Shown piece by piece: positions 19,233 through 27,005 of a DNA stretch of 64,000 bases. The stretch is from NCBI RefSeq assembly GCF_002192415.1, contig NZ_CP021780.1, forward strand, positions 3,286,001-3,350,000, written 5' to 3'. Below the pieces are notes generated by a model that saw only the letters and a program-made list of their open reading frames with translations, did not search any database and was not told the origin of the DNA. A program made the position numbers and the translations under genes. This stretch comes from Paenibacillus donghaensis. GTDB lineage: Bacteria > Bacillota > Bacilli > Paenibacillales > Paenibacillaceae. Each line of letters starts with the position of its first letter. Position 1 is the first letter of the stretch.

Positions 19233-20684
19233 CTATATTTCTGCATCTGGATCGGGCTGCAGCTCGGGCGCAGGCTCTGCATCCGGAAGCCGGTCGGTGA
19301 CGGGCAAGATCACCGTTACCTGGGTGCCGCTGCCCAACTCGCTGTCCAGCATCAGCTTGCCGTTATGCAGCTCCACAAGCTGCTGGGAGATGGCCAGGCC
19401 GAGGCCGGTGCCTCCGTTTAATGCATCTACCTGGAAGAAACGGTCCCGTACTCTCTCCAGATGGCTCTCGCTGATTCCAATTCCGCTGTCCCTTACCGCA
19501 ATTGCAGCCTCGTGGCTGTTGTGCGGCAGGGCGGACAAGACAATGCTGGAATCCTCATGCGAGAATTTGATCGCATTATCCACCAGGTTAAGGAAGACCT
19601 GCTTCAGCCGGTTGGCATCCCCTTTGACATGCAGCTGCTCATCGCATTCCAGCAGCAGCCGGATGCGCTTCTTCTCCGCCTTCGCCCACACATTAAGAAT
19701 CGTCTCCTGCAGCAGCACCTTAACGTTCACAACGCCAATATTCAGCTTCATCTCATTCTGCTGCAGCTTGGAGAAATCAAGAATCTCCTCTACCAGACCA
19801 ATCAAACGATCGCTTTCCTTGGAGATGATGCTCATGCCAAGCTTCGTCTCCTCGGGATCATAACCGCCCGAGACCAAGGTCTCGCTCCAGCCCTTGATGC
19901 TGGTCAGCGGAGTACGCAGCTCATGGGAGATCGAGGAGATGAAGTCATCCTTAATCTGGTTGCTGCGGACAATTTCCTGTGCCATGTAATTGAGCGTGGA
20001 AGCCAGGTCACCAATCTCATACTTATAGTCGCCTTTGATGCGCATATTAAAGCGCCCTTTAGCCATCTGCGCAGAGACTGCCGTAATGTTATTGAGCGGC
20101 TTGACAATAGAATTCGCCAGTCCGAAGCTGAATAACACGACAATCGCCATTACCGCTGCCCCAATAGCGGCGGATACGAGTGTAATATTAAACAGATCGC
20201 TGTTTATGCGTTCAACGGAAGTCATATAACGCAGCACATAGGTGTCACGCCCATGAATGGTGAGAACCTTGGAGACGGCCATCACACTTTCGTTGGTGCC
20301 CGCCTGCCGTCCTACCCAGCGGCCAAAGTCGCCGCCCAGCGCTTCCGGGACATCGCTGGTCGTGATTGTACGGTCCGGCTGGAATCCGGTCGTACTGGTA
20401 ATCACATCCCCTTTGAGCGATAGAATCTCTAACTCAGTGAGGTCCATTTTGAAATGCTTCAGCAGTCCCTGCATCTGAGAGGACGACTCCGCACCGCCGG
20501 GGACCAGATAGGTCTGATAGTATTCATCCGCCGCCGTAATGTACGAGTTGATCTTCTGGTACACACTGTCATAATAATACGTTCGGATGGCCAGCAGAAA
20601 AATGACTTCTACCAGGAGAAGCGCCATAAAGACTACAAGAATGTAGTGCAGTACAATTTGTCTGCGCATCCCCTTCTTAATCAT
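19233..20684 (-). CDS. Two-component sensor histidine kinase
   Basis: A 483-residue membrane kinase. Two membrane segments (about 8-30, VLHYILVVFMALLLVEVIFL region, and 170-192, AAIGAAVMAIVVLFSFGL) enclose a 140-residue extracellular sensor domain of no recognised family. Then come HAMP, HisKA with the phospho-acceptor in SSISHELRTPLTSIKGW, and HATPase_c with N-box NLVDNAIKFS and G-boxes VRDSGIGIS and GGTGLGLAIS. The ATG at 20684 overlaps the response-regulator stop as ATGA, so it is preferred to the ATG 18 bp upstream. It phosphorylates the partner regulator encoded just before it. The neighbouring lipoprotein may feed its signal. Confidence 0.93.
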   Translation of the reverse strand: MIKKGMRRQIVLHYILVVFMALLLVEVIFLLAIRTYYYDSVYQKINSYITAADEYYQTYLVPGGAESSSQMQGLLKHFKMDLTELEILSLKGDVITSTTGFQPDRTITTSDVPEALGGDFGRWVGRQAGTNESVMAVSKVLTIHGRDTYVLRYMTSVERINSDLFNITLVSAAIGAAVMAIVVLFSFGLANSIVKPLNNITAVSAQMAKGRFNMRIKGDYKYEIGDLASTLNYMAQEIVRSNQIKDDFISSISHELRTPLTSIKGWSETLVSGGYDPEETKLGMSIISKESDRLIGLVEEILDFSKLQQNEMKLNIGVVNVKVLLQETILNVWAKAEKKRIRLLLECDEQLHVKGDANRLKQVFLNLVDNAIKFSHEDSSIVLSALPHNSHEAAIAVRDSGIGISESHLERVRDRFFQVDALNGGTGLGLAISQQLVELHNGKLMLDSELGSGTQVTVILPVTDRLPDAEPAPELQPDPDAEI

Positions 20685-21379
20685 TGGCCTTGGCCTTTCC
20701 ATTTATAGCCGTGCCCCCATACGGTCTGCAGATATTCAGGCTCTGACGGATTATTTTCGATCTTCTGGCGCAGGCGCCGGATGTTCACATCCACAATCTT
20801 GGGATCACCCATATACTCCTTGCCCCAGACATGATCAAGCAGCAGATCACGGCTAAGCGGGGTGTTCTCCTTCTCCAGGAAGAACTGGATCAGCGAGAAT
20901 TCAGTAGGCGTCAGCTCAATCGCATCGCCGTTACGCTTGAATTGCTTGGCGATCAGGTCCAGCGTAAAGGGGCCTGAATGAAAGGAGACCTTGGCTGACT
21001 GCTCACGGTGAACATTGACCCGGCGCAGCAGCGACTGAATACGGGCGATCAGCTCGGTTGGGCTGAACGGCTTGCTGACGTGATCATCTGCCCCGACTGA
21101 TAAGGCATATACCTTATCCTGCTCCTGTACTTTGGCGGTCAGGAAAATAATCCCCAGCCGTTCATTGGTTTCCCGGATACGTCTGCAGACCTCAAACCCG
21201 TCAATGCCAGGCACCATTACGTCAAGCAGGGCAATATCAATATCCGGAATGGTGGTCAGCTTGTGCAGCGCTTCATTGCCTTCCGCCGCCTCTACTACCT
21301 CAAACCCGTTTCGTTTCAGGTTGATTACGATAAAACTGCGGATGGATTCCTCATCCTCCAGGATCAGAACTTTACTCAT
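20681..21379 (-). CDS. OmpR/PhoB-family response regulator
   Basis: A 232-residue regulator. The receiver domain (about 1-118) has acidic pair LEDEES, phospho-acceptor Asp in IALLDVMVPGIDG, Thr in IFLTAKVQ, and Lys in DHVSKPFSP. The C-terminal winged helix (about 130-230) has FTLDLIAKQF, LTPTEFSLIQFFL and VDVNIRRLRQKIE, ending RTVWGHGYKW-like (LQTVWGHGYKW). Start ATG at 21379 follows GAAAGGAAGGG. It overlaps the upstream lipoprotein gene by 8 bp and the kinase gene by 4 bp, so the three are co-translated. Confidence 0.95.
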   Translation of the reverse strand: MSKVLILEDEESIRSFIVINLKRNGFEVVEAAEGNEALHKLTTIPDIDIALLDVMVPGIDGFEVCRRIRETNERLGIIFLTAKVQEQDKVYALSVGADDHVSKPFSPTELIARIQSLLRRVNVHREQSAKVSFHSGPFTLDLIAKQFKRNGDAIELTPTEFSLIQFFLEKENTPLSRDLLLDHVWGKEYMGDPKIVDVNIRRLRQKIENNPSEPEYLQTVWGHGYKWKGQGQ

Positions 21380-22658
21380 CGATTCCCTTCCTTTCAATGG
21401 GGGAGGCAATTTTGTTGCTGTCCGCCCTGTTTGTACTCTGCTGTAGTTCACCACGGTAGCCAATAATCTTGTTCGCATCACTGCCCAGCAGCTCCCAGCC
21501 GTTGTTCTTGGCCCGGTCCCATTCCAGCGGTGAGAAGAAGCTTAACTCCGCCACCGTCTCGCCTGTATCGGACATCACAAATTTCAGCGACTTGTCCATG
21601 ACCGACTTCGTATCCACGGTAACTCTGCCATGCCACTCAGGGTCAAATTGAATTTTAAAGCGGTCCAGTGGATCACGATATTGCTGGGACACAAAGGTTA
21701 ATCCGGCCTTGCCGTCCCACTTATAATAGGAATTGAAATACGGGATGTCTTCGGGATCGAAATACTCCCAACCCTTAGGCGGTTCCAGCAGCCCGATTTC
21801 GATAATTCCGTCCTTGTCGATATCCTCGCTGTCGATCAAGCGGTCTTTATAGGTTCGTGAATCGCCGGGTATGACCACCTTCAGCTTGTTGTTCTCCATG
21901 ATTACCATGTTGGTGTAGGCGGATTGGGAGTCCACAGCAGCGTCCAGCACAATACCTTCTTGATCCTCGGCTACTTTACCTGCGACAATATTGTAATAAT
22001 TCTTAAAATACGGGTCCAGCTCCAGCTTATCCAGCAACTTAAAGCCATCATCATACTGGTAAGTGGTTAAGGTGGCGAATTCATTACGTTTGAAATAGAC
22101 AACCGTAACATCCTGGATTCCATCCTCATTCAAATCACCGATGATATATTTGGAATAAGGCCATGCCTGCAATTCCTCAAGCGAACCGCTCGAATAGCTG
22201 TAGACCACCACGCCTTTTTCCTCGCCACGAGAATAACCTGTAATGATATCCAGCTTCCCGTCCCCGGTCACATCCTTCAGATCGACCGACTCCAGCAGCG
22301 TGCCAACCCCGTCAAAAATCAGCTTCCGTACCCAGGTATCGCCCTGCTTCTCCAGAATCATACCGTGAATCTGCACGGCTTCCCCCGGAGTTTCATAGAA
22401 GACCAACGTTTCCATGATTCCGTCCTTATTGAGATCCTCGGTAAAAATCGAGCTGTCATCGTCATTGGATGGACGGATCAGGGAGGAACCGGTAGGCTTC
22501 AGCGATTCTATCGCAGCCATCAATGTGGCTTTGTCAGCGGACAGCCTGGGCGCCTTCATCTTGGAGGCCGGGTCGCTGATGAAGGTGCAACCGGGCAACA
22601 GGGATAACGTCAGTGATAGGATCACGACACGCGTAAGTCCTGGCAACTTCAACTCCAT
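21372..22658 (-). CDS. Lipoprotein with FG-GAP/VCBS-like acidic repeats
   Basis: A 428-residue predicted lipoprotein. The signal peptide LSLTLSLLPGC ends in lipobox LLPGC. At least four calcium-loop-like repeats follow: DLNKDGIMETLVFYE, DVTGDGKLDIITGYS, DLNEDGIQDVTVVY and DIDKDGIIEIGLL. This DxNxDG pattern is that of FG-GAP beta-propeller blades. The C-terminal third (from about residue 310) is a separate beta-rich region. It probably sits on the outer face of the membrane and may present a ligand to the adjacent sensor kinase, which is inference from gene order. The ATG at 22658 is used; a GTG one codon earlier is possible. No strong ribosome site is seen. Confidence 0.82.
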   Translation of the reverse strand: MELKLPGLTRVVILSLTLSLLPGCTFISDPASKMKAPRLSADKATLMAAIESLKPTGSSLIRPSNDDDSSIFTEDLNKDGIMETLVFYETPGEAVQIHGMILEKQGDTWVRKLIFDGVGTLLESVDLKDVTGDGKLDIITGYSRGEEKGVVVYSYSSGSLEELQAWPYSKYIIGDLNEDGIQDVTVVYFKRNEFATLTTYQYDDGFKLLDKLELDPYFKNYYNIVAGKVAEDQEGIVLDAAVDSQSAYTNMVIMENNKLKVVIPGDSRTYKDRLIDSEDIDKDGIIEIGLLEPPKGWEYFDPEDIPYFNSYYKWDGKAGLTFVSQQYRDPLDRFKIQFDPEWHGRVTVDTKSVMDKSLKFVMSDTGETVAELSFFSPLEWDRAKNNGWELLGSDANKIIGYRGELQQSTNRADSNKIASPIERKGIDE

Positions 22659-22688
22659 CACTCATTTCTGTGTGCCTTAATAATCATA

Positions 22689-23417
22689 TTAATACAGGTT
22701 CGCACGCTCCTGGGACGTGAGTCTGCGCCCTTTAACATCATGTTTGATTCTGCCGTCTTCAAGCACCCAGAGCCGGGTGGCATACCGCTCTGCCAGCTCA
22801 ATCGGCAGTACGGTCACTATGATAAGCCCCGTTTCCTTGCATAACTTGCGCAGGGTCTCCATCACCTTCTCCGCTGACTTCGGGTCCAGACCCGTCACCG
22901 GCTCATCGGCCAGGATCACCTTGGCGCCATGGACCAATGCCCGGGCAATCGCCACACGCTGGCGTTCGCCGCCGCTCAGCTGGCTTGTCTTCAGCTTGGC
23001 CTTGTCCAGCAGTCCGAGCGCATCCAGCTCGTCCATTGCGCCCATATAATCATCCGAGCGCACCATTCCTGTAATCATCCGCCAGAGCGGGGTCTGCGAG
23101 GACTGGCCGATCAGTACATTCTTAAGTGCAGTACGGTTGGGATTCAGCTCCGCATTCTGCTCCAGATACGCCCACTCACGGCGGATCTTACGCTTGCCTC
23201 CCAGGAAATTGCCGTGGATATCGGTGCCATCCACTCTGAAATTACCTCTGTCCCACTTCTCCCGCAGCGCCAGACAGCGCAGTAAGGTCGACTTGCCGCT
23301 GCCGCTGCCTCCTAGCAGACCGACCAGCTCGCCTGCTTCCAATTGAAAGCCCACGTCACGCAGCACCGGGATTTTATCCTCGCCAACGGCTTTGGCTAAA
23401 TGTTCAACTGTAATCAT
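22689..23417 (-). CDS. Orphan ABC ATPase, PhnC-like, altered H-loop
   Basis: A 242-residue ATPase closest in pattern to phosphonate importer PhnC. Walker A is GGSGSGKST, the Q-loop is AYLEQNAEL, the signature LSGGERQRVAIARAL, and Walker B VILADEPVTGLD. Where relatives have the H-loop histidine (VSLHQVDLA), this protein reads VTVLPIELAERYA, with Leu in place of His. No permease or binding protein is nearby. It heads the unit with the lipoprotein and two-component genes (27-30 bp gap). ATG at 23417 is chosen for CAGGAGAG upstream. It may regulate or sense rather than transport; that is inference. Confidence 0.82.
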   Translation of the reverse strand: MITVEHLAKAVGEDKIPVLRDVGFQLEAGELVGLLGGSGSGKSTLLRCLALREKWDRGNFRVDGTDIHGNFLGGKRKIRREWAYLEQNAELNPNRTALKNVLIGQSSQTPLWRMITGMVRSDDYMGAMDELDALGLLDKAKLKTSQLSGGERQRVAIARALVHGAKVILADEPVTGLDPKSAEKVMETLRKLCKETGLIIVTVLPIELAERYATRLWVLEDGRIKHDVKGRRLTSQERANLY

Positions 23418-23504
23418 AAGTTCAGTCTCTCCTGTCTTCATCTCTACTTCTTATAGTGTACTCTGAAAGCGAGATCAAATTCCATGCGAGCACTCGTTCT
23501 TATC

Positions 23505-23905
23505 TTAACTCAAATGTCTTTCCGTTGCGAGAATAATAAGCCAAGCAGGCCAAAGAGAAGGTAAAGGCCCCCCATCAGCCCGAATACAAACCCTCCCTTG
23601 CCCCATTGCAGCACCAGCCCGCCGATTCCCGGACCCAGGATATTGCCGAGACTGAAATGGAAGGAAGCTACTACATTGGCGGCCGAACCGATCGCTGGCA
23701 AGGCCGAGCGGAAGCTGGAGCAGCAGCCCGCCAATACCGGTAAATGGCAGCAAGGCGGCAATCTGGTCGGTGCTGTAGCCGATGCGCAGACCAGACACCG
23801 GGAAGCTGCTGTTCAGGCTGGCTTCCATATAGCCGTATAAAAGCGCAGGAATCAAGGCATACCATGCGAGAGCATAACTGCGGCGGAAGATGAGTCCTCC
23901 TATAT
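23505..23905 (-). pseudogene. MFS transporter remnant (N-terminally truncated, frameshifted, internal deletion)
   Basis: Reading the minus strand from about 23905, one frame gives GLIFRRSYALAWYALIPALL, then EASLNSSFPVSGLRIGYS and PLGLASDRFG, the TM7-8 part of a major-facilitator protein. Near 23685 the frame shifts. The next frame continues SFHFSLGNILGPGIGGLVLQ and MGGLYLLFGLLGLLFSQRKDI to a stop at 23510, which is the last two membrane segments. The middle (TM9-10) is missing and there is no N-terminal half. So it is a decayed gene, not an ORF in use. Confidence 0.8.
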
Positions 23906-24024
23906 AATACAGTAGTTATACAATCTCATGCGAAAAGGCAAACAGAGAACATTATAGTGGACAACCTTCTTCAAAACAAGAGATAATATATAGAAATGAC
24001 GGATTTATTGGGGGTGCCTGCTTC

Positions 24025-24942
24025 ATGGACTATGAATTAAAAATCGATGTCTCGCCGGTTTACGAGCTGCTGGACAGTTTTATGTTATATGTGACAAGAA
24101 AATGGATCATCAATCTCGATATGGGACCCGATTGGGTTCAGGAGGTCGAGAGCCGGATTCCGCCCCATGTGGTGGCTTCGCTGATGCAGGCTGCCCAGTG
24201 GCCCCTAGATGATTACGATGTGCTGTATGCGCTGGCTTACACCCGGGGTCCTGCTGCCAAGGTGCTGCAGTTCCTGGAGGTGATGGAAGCTGTCTCGCTG
24301 GAGGAATGCATGCATTCCGTTACGCCGTTTATTCCTGGCTTCACGATGGAGGACTGCACCCGCATCAAGCTGGGGTATATCCCGCTGCTGCGTCTGTGGC
24401 ATGAACATTACTTCCGCCGGGTGGAGCACAAGATTTTGCCCCTGCTGATTGAAGATGCTTCCGAGAAAAAGATGCTCGAAAGCAAAATGGCGCCGATGGC
24501 GCTGATCGAATATGCCTCCGGCGGCGTGGTCATTGAGGACATCCCCGATCTGCGGACGATTGTGCTGCTGCCTACATACCATAACCGCCCCATTAACACT
24601 TACTGCTTCTACAAGACATTAATGATTGTGCAGTATCCGGTGGATGTCCCGATGGAAGATGAGGCTGAGCCGCCTACGGTCCTGCTGCGGATGACCAAAG
24701 CCCTCTCCGACCCTACCCGGCTGAGGCTGCTCCGTTATGTGGCACGCGAGCCCAAGACGCTGTGGGAGATGCAGTCGGATCTGGGCCAGTCCAGCGAGAT
24801 GCTGATGCACCATTTGCTAATGCTGCGGGTGGCCGGACTGCTGCGGATTCATCTGCGCGGAGACAGCGACGAGCGGTTCAGTATCCGCCCGGACGGGGCT
24901 TCCGAGCTTCAGATGTTCCTGGAGTCCTATATTCGTTTATAA
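24025..24942 (+). CDS. ArsR-family transcriptional regulator with long N-terminal domain
   Basis: A 305-residue protein with an ArsR-type winged helix at the C-terminus (about 222-300: LLRMTKALSDPTRLRLLRYV in segments, LWEMQSDLGQSSEMLMHHL, LRVAGLLRIHLRGD). No metal-binding ELCVCDL-type motif is present. The first 215 residues form a helical domain with no hit that I recognise, beginning YELKIDVSPVYELLDSF. GGGGGTGCCTGCTTC precedes ATG. The downstream HAD gene starts 35 bp later, so the two are likely co-transcribed. Target genes unknown. Confidence 0.85.
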   Translation: MDYELKIDVSPVYELLDSFMLYVTRKWIINLDMGPDWVQEVESRIPPHVVASLMQAAQWPLDDYDVLYALAYTRGPAAKVLQFLEVMEAVSLEECMHSVTPFIPGFTMEDCTRIKLGYIPLLRLWHEHYFRRVEHKILPLLIEDASEKKMLESKMAPMALIEYASGGVVIEDIPDLRTIVLLPTYHNRPINTYCFYKTLMIVQYPVDVPMEDEAEPPTVLLRMTKALSDPTRLRLLRYVAREPKTLWEMQSDLGQSSEMLMHHLLMLRVAGLLRIHLRGDSDERFSIRPDGASELQMFLESYIRL

Positions 24943-24977
24943 TTAAGATACAGCTGAAGATACAAGGAGTGAGCAGC

Positions 24978-25730
24978 ATGAAATTTATTACACAACAAGT
25001 CATTTTTGATCTGGATGATACCCTTGTCCACTGCAACAAATATTTCGATCTCATTCTGGGGCAATATTTCGAATTCATGAGCGACTGGTTCAGCGTCGAA
25101 GGCCCTACCACACAGGAGCTGCGCAACAAGCAGGTTGAGATCGACGTGGAGACGGTCAGCACCAGCGGTCTGGCCAGTGACAATTTCCCCAAATCACTGA
25201 TTGCAACCTACCGCTTCTTCTGCGCCAAATACGGACGCAAGCCAGACCCGTATCATGAGCAGCAGCTGATGAAGCTTGGAATGAGTGTCTACGACCAGGA
25301 GATCGAAGCTTATCCCGGCATGGTCGAAACGCTGGATTCCCTGAAACAGGACGGCCACCATCTGTATTTGTATACCGGCGGCGACGATACAATTCAGCAG
25401 CGCAAGATCCAGCAGATGAAGCTGGACGCCTATTTCGACGACCGGATCTATATCCGCCAGCACAAGAATGTAGAGGCACTGGAGAACATCCTGAGCAGCC
25501 ATCAGTTCGACCGCAAGGTTACCTGGATGATTGGCAACTCCCTGCGGACAGATGTGCTGCCAGCCCTCACCGCCGGAATCAACAGCATCTATCTGAAGCA
25601 GCAGAATGAATGGCTCTACAACCTGATTGAGCTGCAGCGTGAAATGCAGCAGTCAGTACTGACCATCTCCTCCATTAATGAGGTGCCTCCGGTTATCCGT
25701 TCTGCTGCCCGGCTCACCCATCACGGCTGA
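24978..25730 (+). CDS. HAD-family hydrolase
   Basis: A 250-residue haloacid-dehalogenase-type phosphatase. Motif I is VIFDLDDTLVH (7-17, nucleophile Asp), motif II YTGGD, motif III Lys in the RKIQQMK or RQHKN region, motif IV WMIGNSLRTDV. A helical cap lies between motifs I and II. The pattern recalls YjjG-like nucleotidases, but the substrate cannot be read. ATG at 24978 follows AAGGAGTGAGCAGC and starts directly at the domain; the longer open frame upstream lies inside the regulator gene and is discarded. Confidence 0.9.
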   Translation: MKFITQQVIFDLDDTLVHCNKYFDLILGQYFEFMSDWFSVEGPTTQELRNKQVEIDVETVSTSGLASDNFPKSLIATYRFFCAKYGRKPDPYHEQQLMKLGMSVYDQEIEAYPGMVETLDSLKQDGHHLYLYTGGDDTIQQRKIQQMKLDAYFDDRIYIRQHKNVEALENILSSHQFDRKVTWMIGNSLRTDVLPALTAGINSIYLKQQNEWLYNLIELQREMQQSVLTISSINEVPPVIRSAARLTHHG

Positions 25731-25829
25731 GGTTCAGTACCACGCAAGGTGTTAGAAATGGCATAGGCAAGTACGGACAGGTCTGATAATCTATTGCAGT
25801 ATGATTCCATCCTGTGCCGGAGGTAAGCC

Positions 25830-26549
25830 ATGAATAATAGAAACGGGCGCAAGCAGGCCCCCAGCTACACCATCCCAATGCTGTTGGCTGTAGCCGGAGT
25901 AATCCTGCTGGCCGCAGCCCTTTATCTAATTACAGGGAACAACAATGACCTGGAGGATCTGCCGAATTATACGGATGTCAAAGGCACGATCGTAGTCGAT
26001 GGACTGAAATACGAGAAGCAGCCACATCTGGGCAGTCCTGATGCCAAGATCAAGGTCATCGAATTCGCCGATTTCAAATGTCCTGCCTGCAGGAAATGGA
26101 CGGACAAATATCTCGACAGCTTCATTAAGGATTATGTAGACACGGGTAAGGTAGAATTTTTCTTCATGAACTTTGCATTTCTGGACCGGGATTCCTATCT
26201 GGCAGCCAGTGCCGGTGAGGCTATTTATCAGCAGAGCAACGAGAAGTTCTGGGAGTACTTGCACAAGCTGTATGCCAATCAGGGCGATGAGAGCGAGATC
26301 TGGGCTACCCAGAAATTCATCCTGAAGTTCGTGAAATCCAATATGGATGGCATCGATTACCAGCGCTTCAAGCAGGATCTGGAGAACCAGACTTATATGC
26401 TGGACGTGAAAGAAGATTTCAAGATCGCCGGCTCCTATGGCGTCAATGGCACTCCCAAGTTTATGGTAGACGGAGTACTGCTGAAGGACTCCAAATACGA
26501 GACCTTAACGGCTGCGATTGAGTCACAGCTGGCCAAGGCCGGGAAGTAG
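25830..26549 (+). CDS. Membrane-anchored DsbA/BdbD-like thiol-disulfide oxidoreductase
   Basis: A 239-residue protein with one N-terminal membrane anchor (PMLLAVAGVILLAAALYLI, about 16-35) and an extracellular thioredoxin fold of the DsbA type. The active site is CPAC in FADFKCPACRKW (about 84-87), and the cis-Pro loop is in GVNGTPKFMVDG. CPxC redox enzymes of this sort form disulfides in secreted proteins. The usual quinone-linked partner (BdbC/DsbB) is not nearby. GGAGGTAAGCC precedes ATG. A single gene, followed by a 450-bp gap holding palindromes and a terminator. Confidence 0.9.
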   Translation: MNNRNGRKQAPSYTIPMLLAVAGVILLAAALYLITGNNNDLEDLPNYTDVKGTIVVDGLKYEKQPHLGSPDAKIKVIEFADFKCPACRKWTDKYLDSFIKDYVDTGKVEFFFMNFAFLDRDSYLAASAGEAIYQQSNEKFWEYLHKLYANQGDESEIWATQKFILKFVKSNMDGIDYQRFKQDLENQTYMLDVKEDFKIAGSYGVNGTPKFMVDGVLLKDSKYETLTAAIESQLAKAGK

Positions 26550-26660
26550 CCCAAATAGTCGTTATTGTTAGATTCTTAGCAGGACCAGACCCCATATGAT
26601 AATCTAAAGTTCAACTTATATAGCAAGCATTTAGTAGGTTGCCGCGGAACGTTCGGAGCA

Positions 26661-26848
26661 AATAGATGCGAAAGTGCAACTAAATTTGGCTGAACCTCCC
26701 ACCAGCGGACGAATAAGTGCGATTGTGCAACTAATTTTGGGTAAATCAGCCCTTTAACGCTCAAAAGATGATATTAGATGCGTTATCGCACTTATTTCCT
26801 CCAAAACGCTGAAAATCCACCAATTAGATGCAGAATCGCAACTAAATT
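26661..26848. repeat. Four spaced imperfect palindromes, TTAG-N-TGC-N6-GCA-N-CTAA
   Basis: Units at about 26661-26687 (ATAGATGCGAAAGTGCAACT), 26711-26738 (ATAAGTGCGATTGTGCAACT), 26772-26797 (TTAGATGCGTTATCGCACTT) and 26821-26848 (TTAGATGCAGAATCGCAACT). Each is a hyphenated palindrome of about 22 bp and they are 50-60 bp apart, with unrelated sequence between. They could be an operator array, a small-RNA-like repeat or mobile hairpins. Spacers differ in length, so it is not a CRISPR. Confidence 0.75.
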
Positions 26849-26908
26849 AATGGTTCGAACTTAGGTAATCACCATGGTCCTGAATCTTCTCTATCATCAA
26901 AAAGAATC

Positions 26909-26959
26909 CAAAAGAGGGTGACCCCTGGCCAGCACATGGCTGGAGGTCACCCTCTTTTG
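26909..26959. terminator. Bidirectional terminator before topB 3' end
   Basis: Arms CAAAAGAGGGTGACC and GGTCACCCTCTTTTG enclose an inner CCTGGCCAG/CTGG stem. The A and T tracts at the two edges suit both directions. Confidence 0.85.
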
Positions 26960-27005
26960 CTGATGAAATTTATATATCAATAAGTCCAATATGGATGGAT
27001 TGAGT

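Larger units (their letters stand above)
26550..27005. other. Intergenic region, 456 bp, with palindrome array and terminator
   Basis: Between the oxidoreductase gene and convergent topB. It holds four spaced imperfect palindromes (26661-26848) and a strong hairpin (26909-26959). No credible gene was found. Confidence 0.7.

Noticed and set aside
26661..26848. Four palindromes as a CRISPR array or direct-repeat origin
   Set aside because: Repeats vary, spacers differ in length and sequence, and no replication or cas genes are near.
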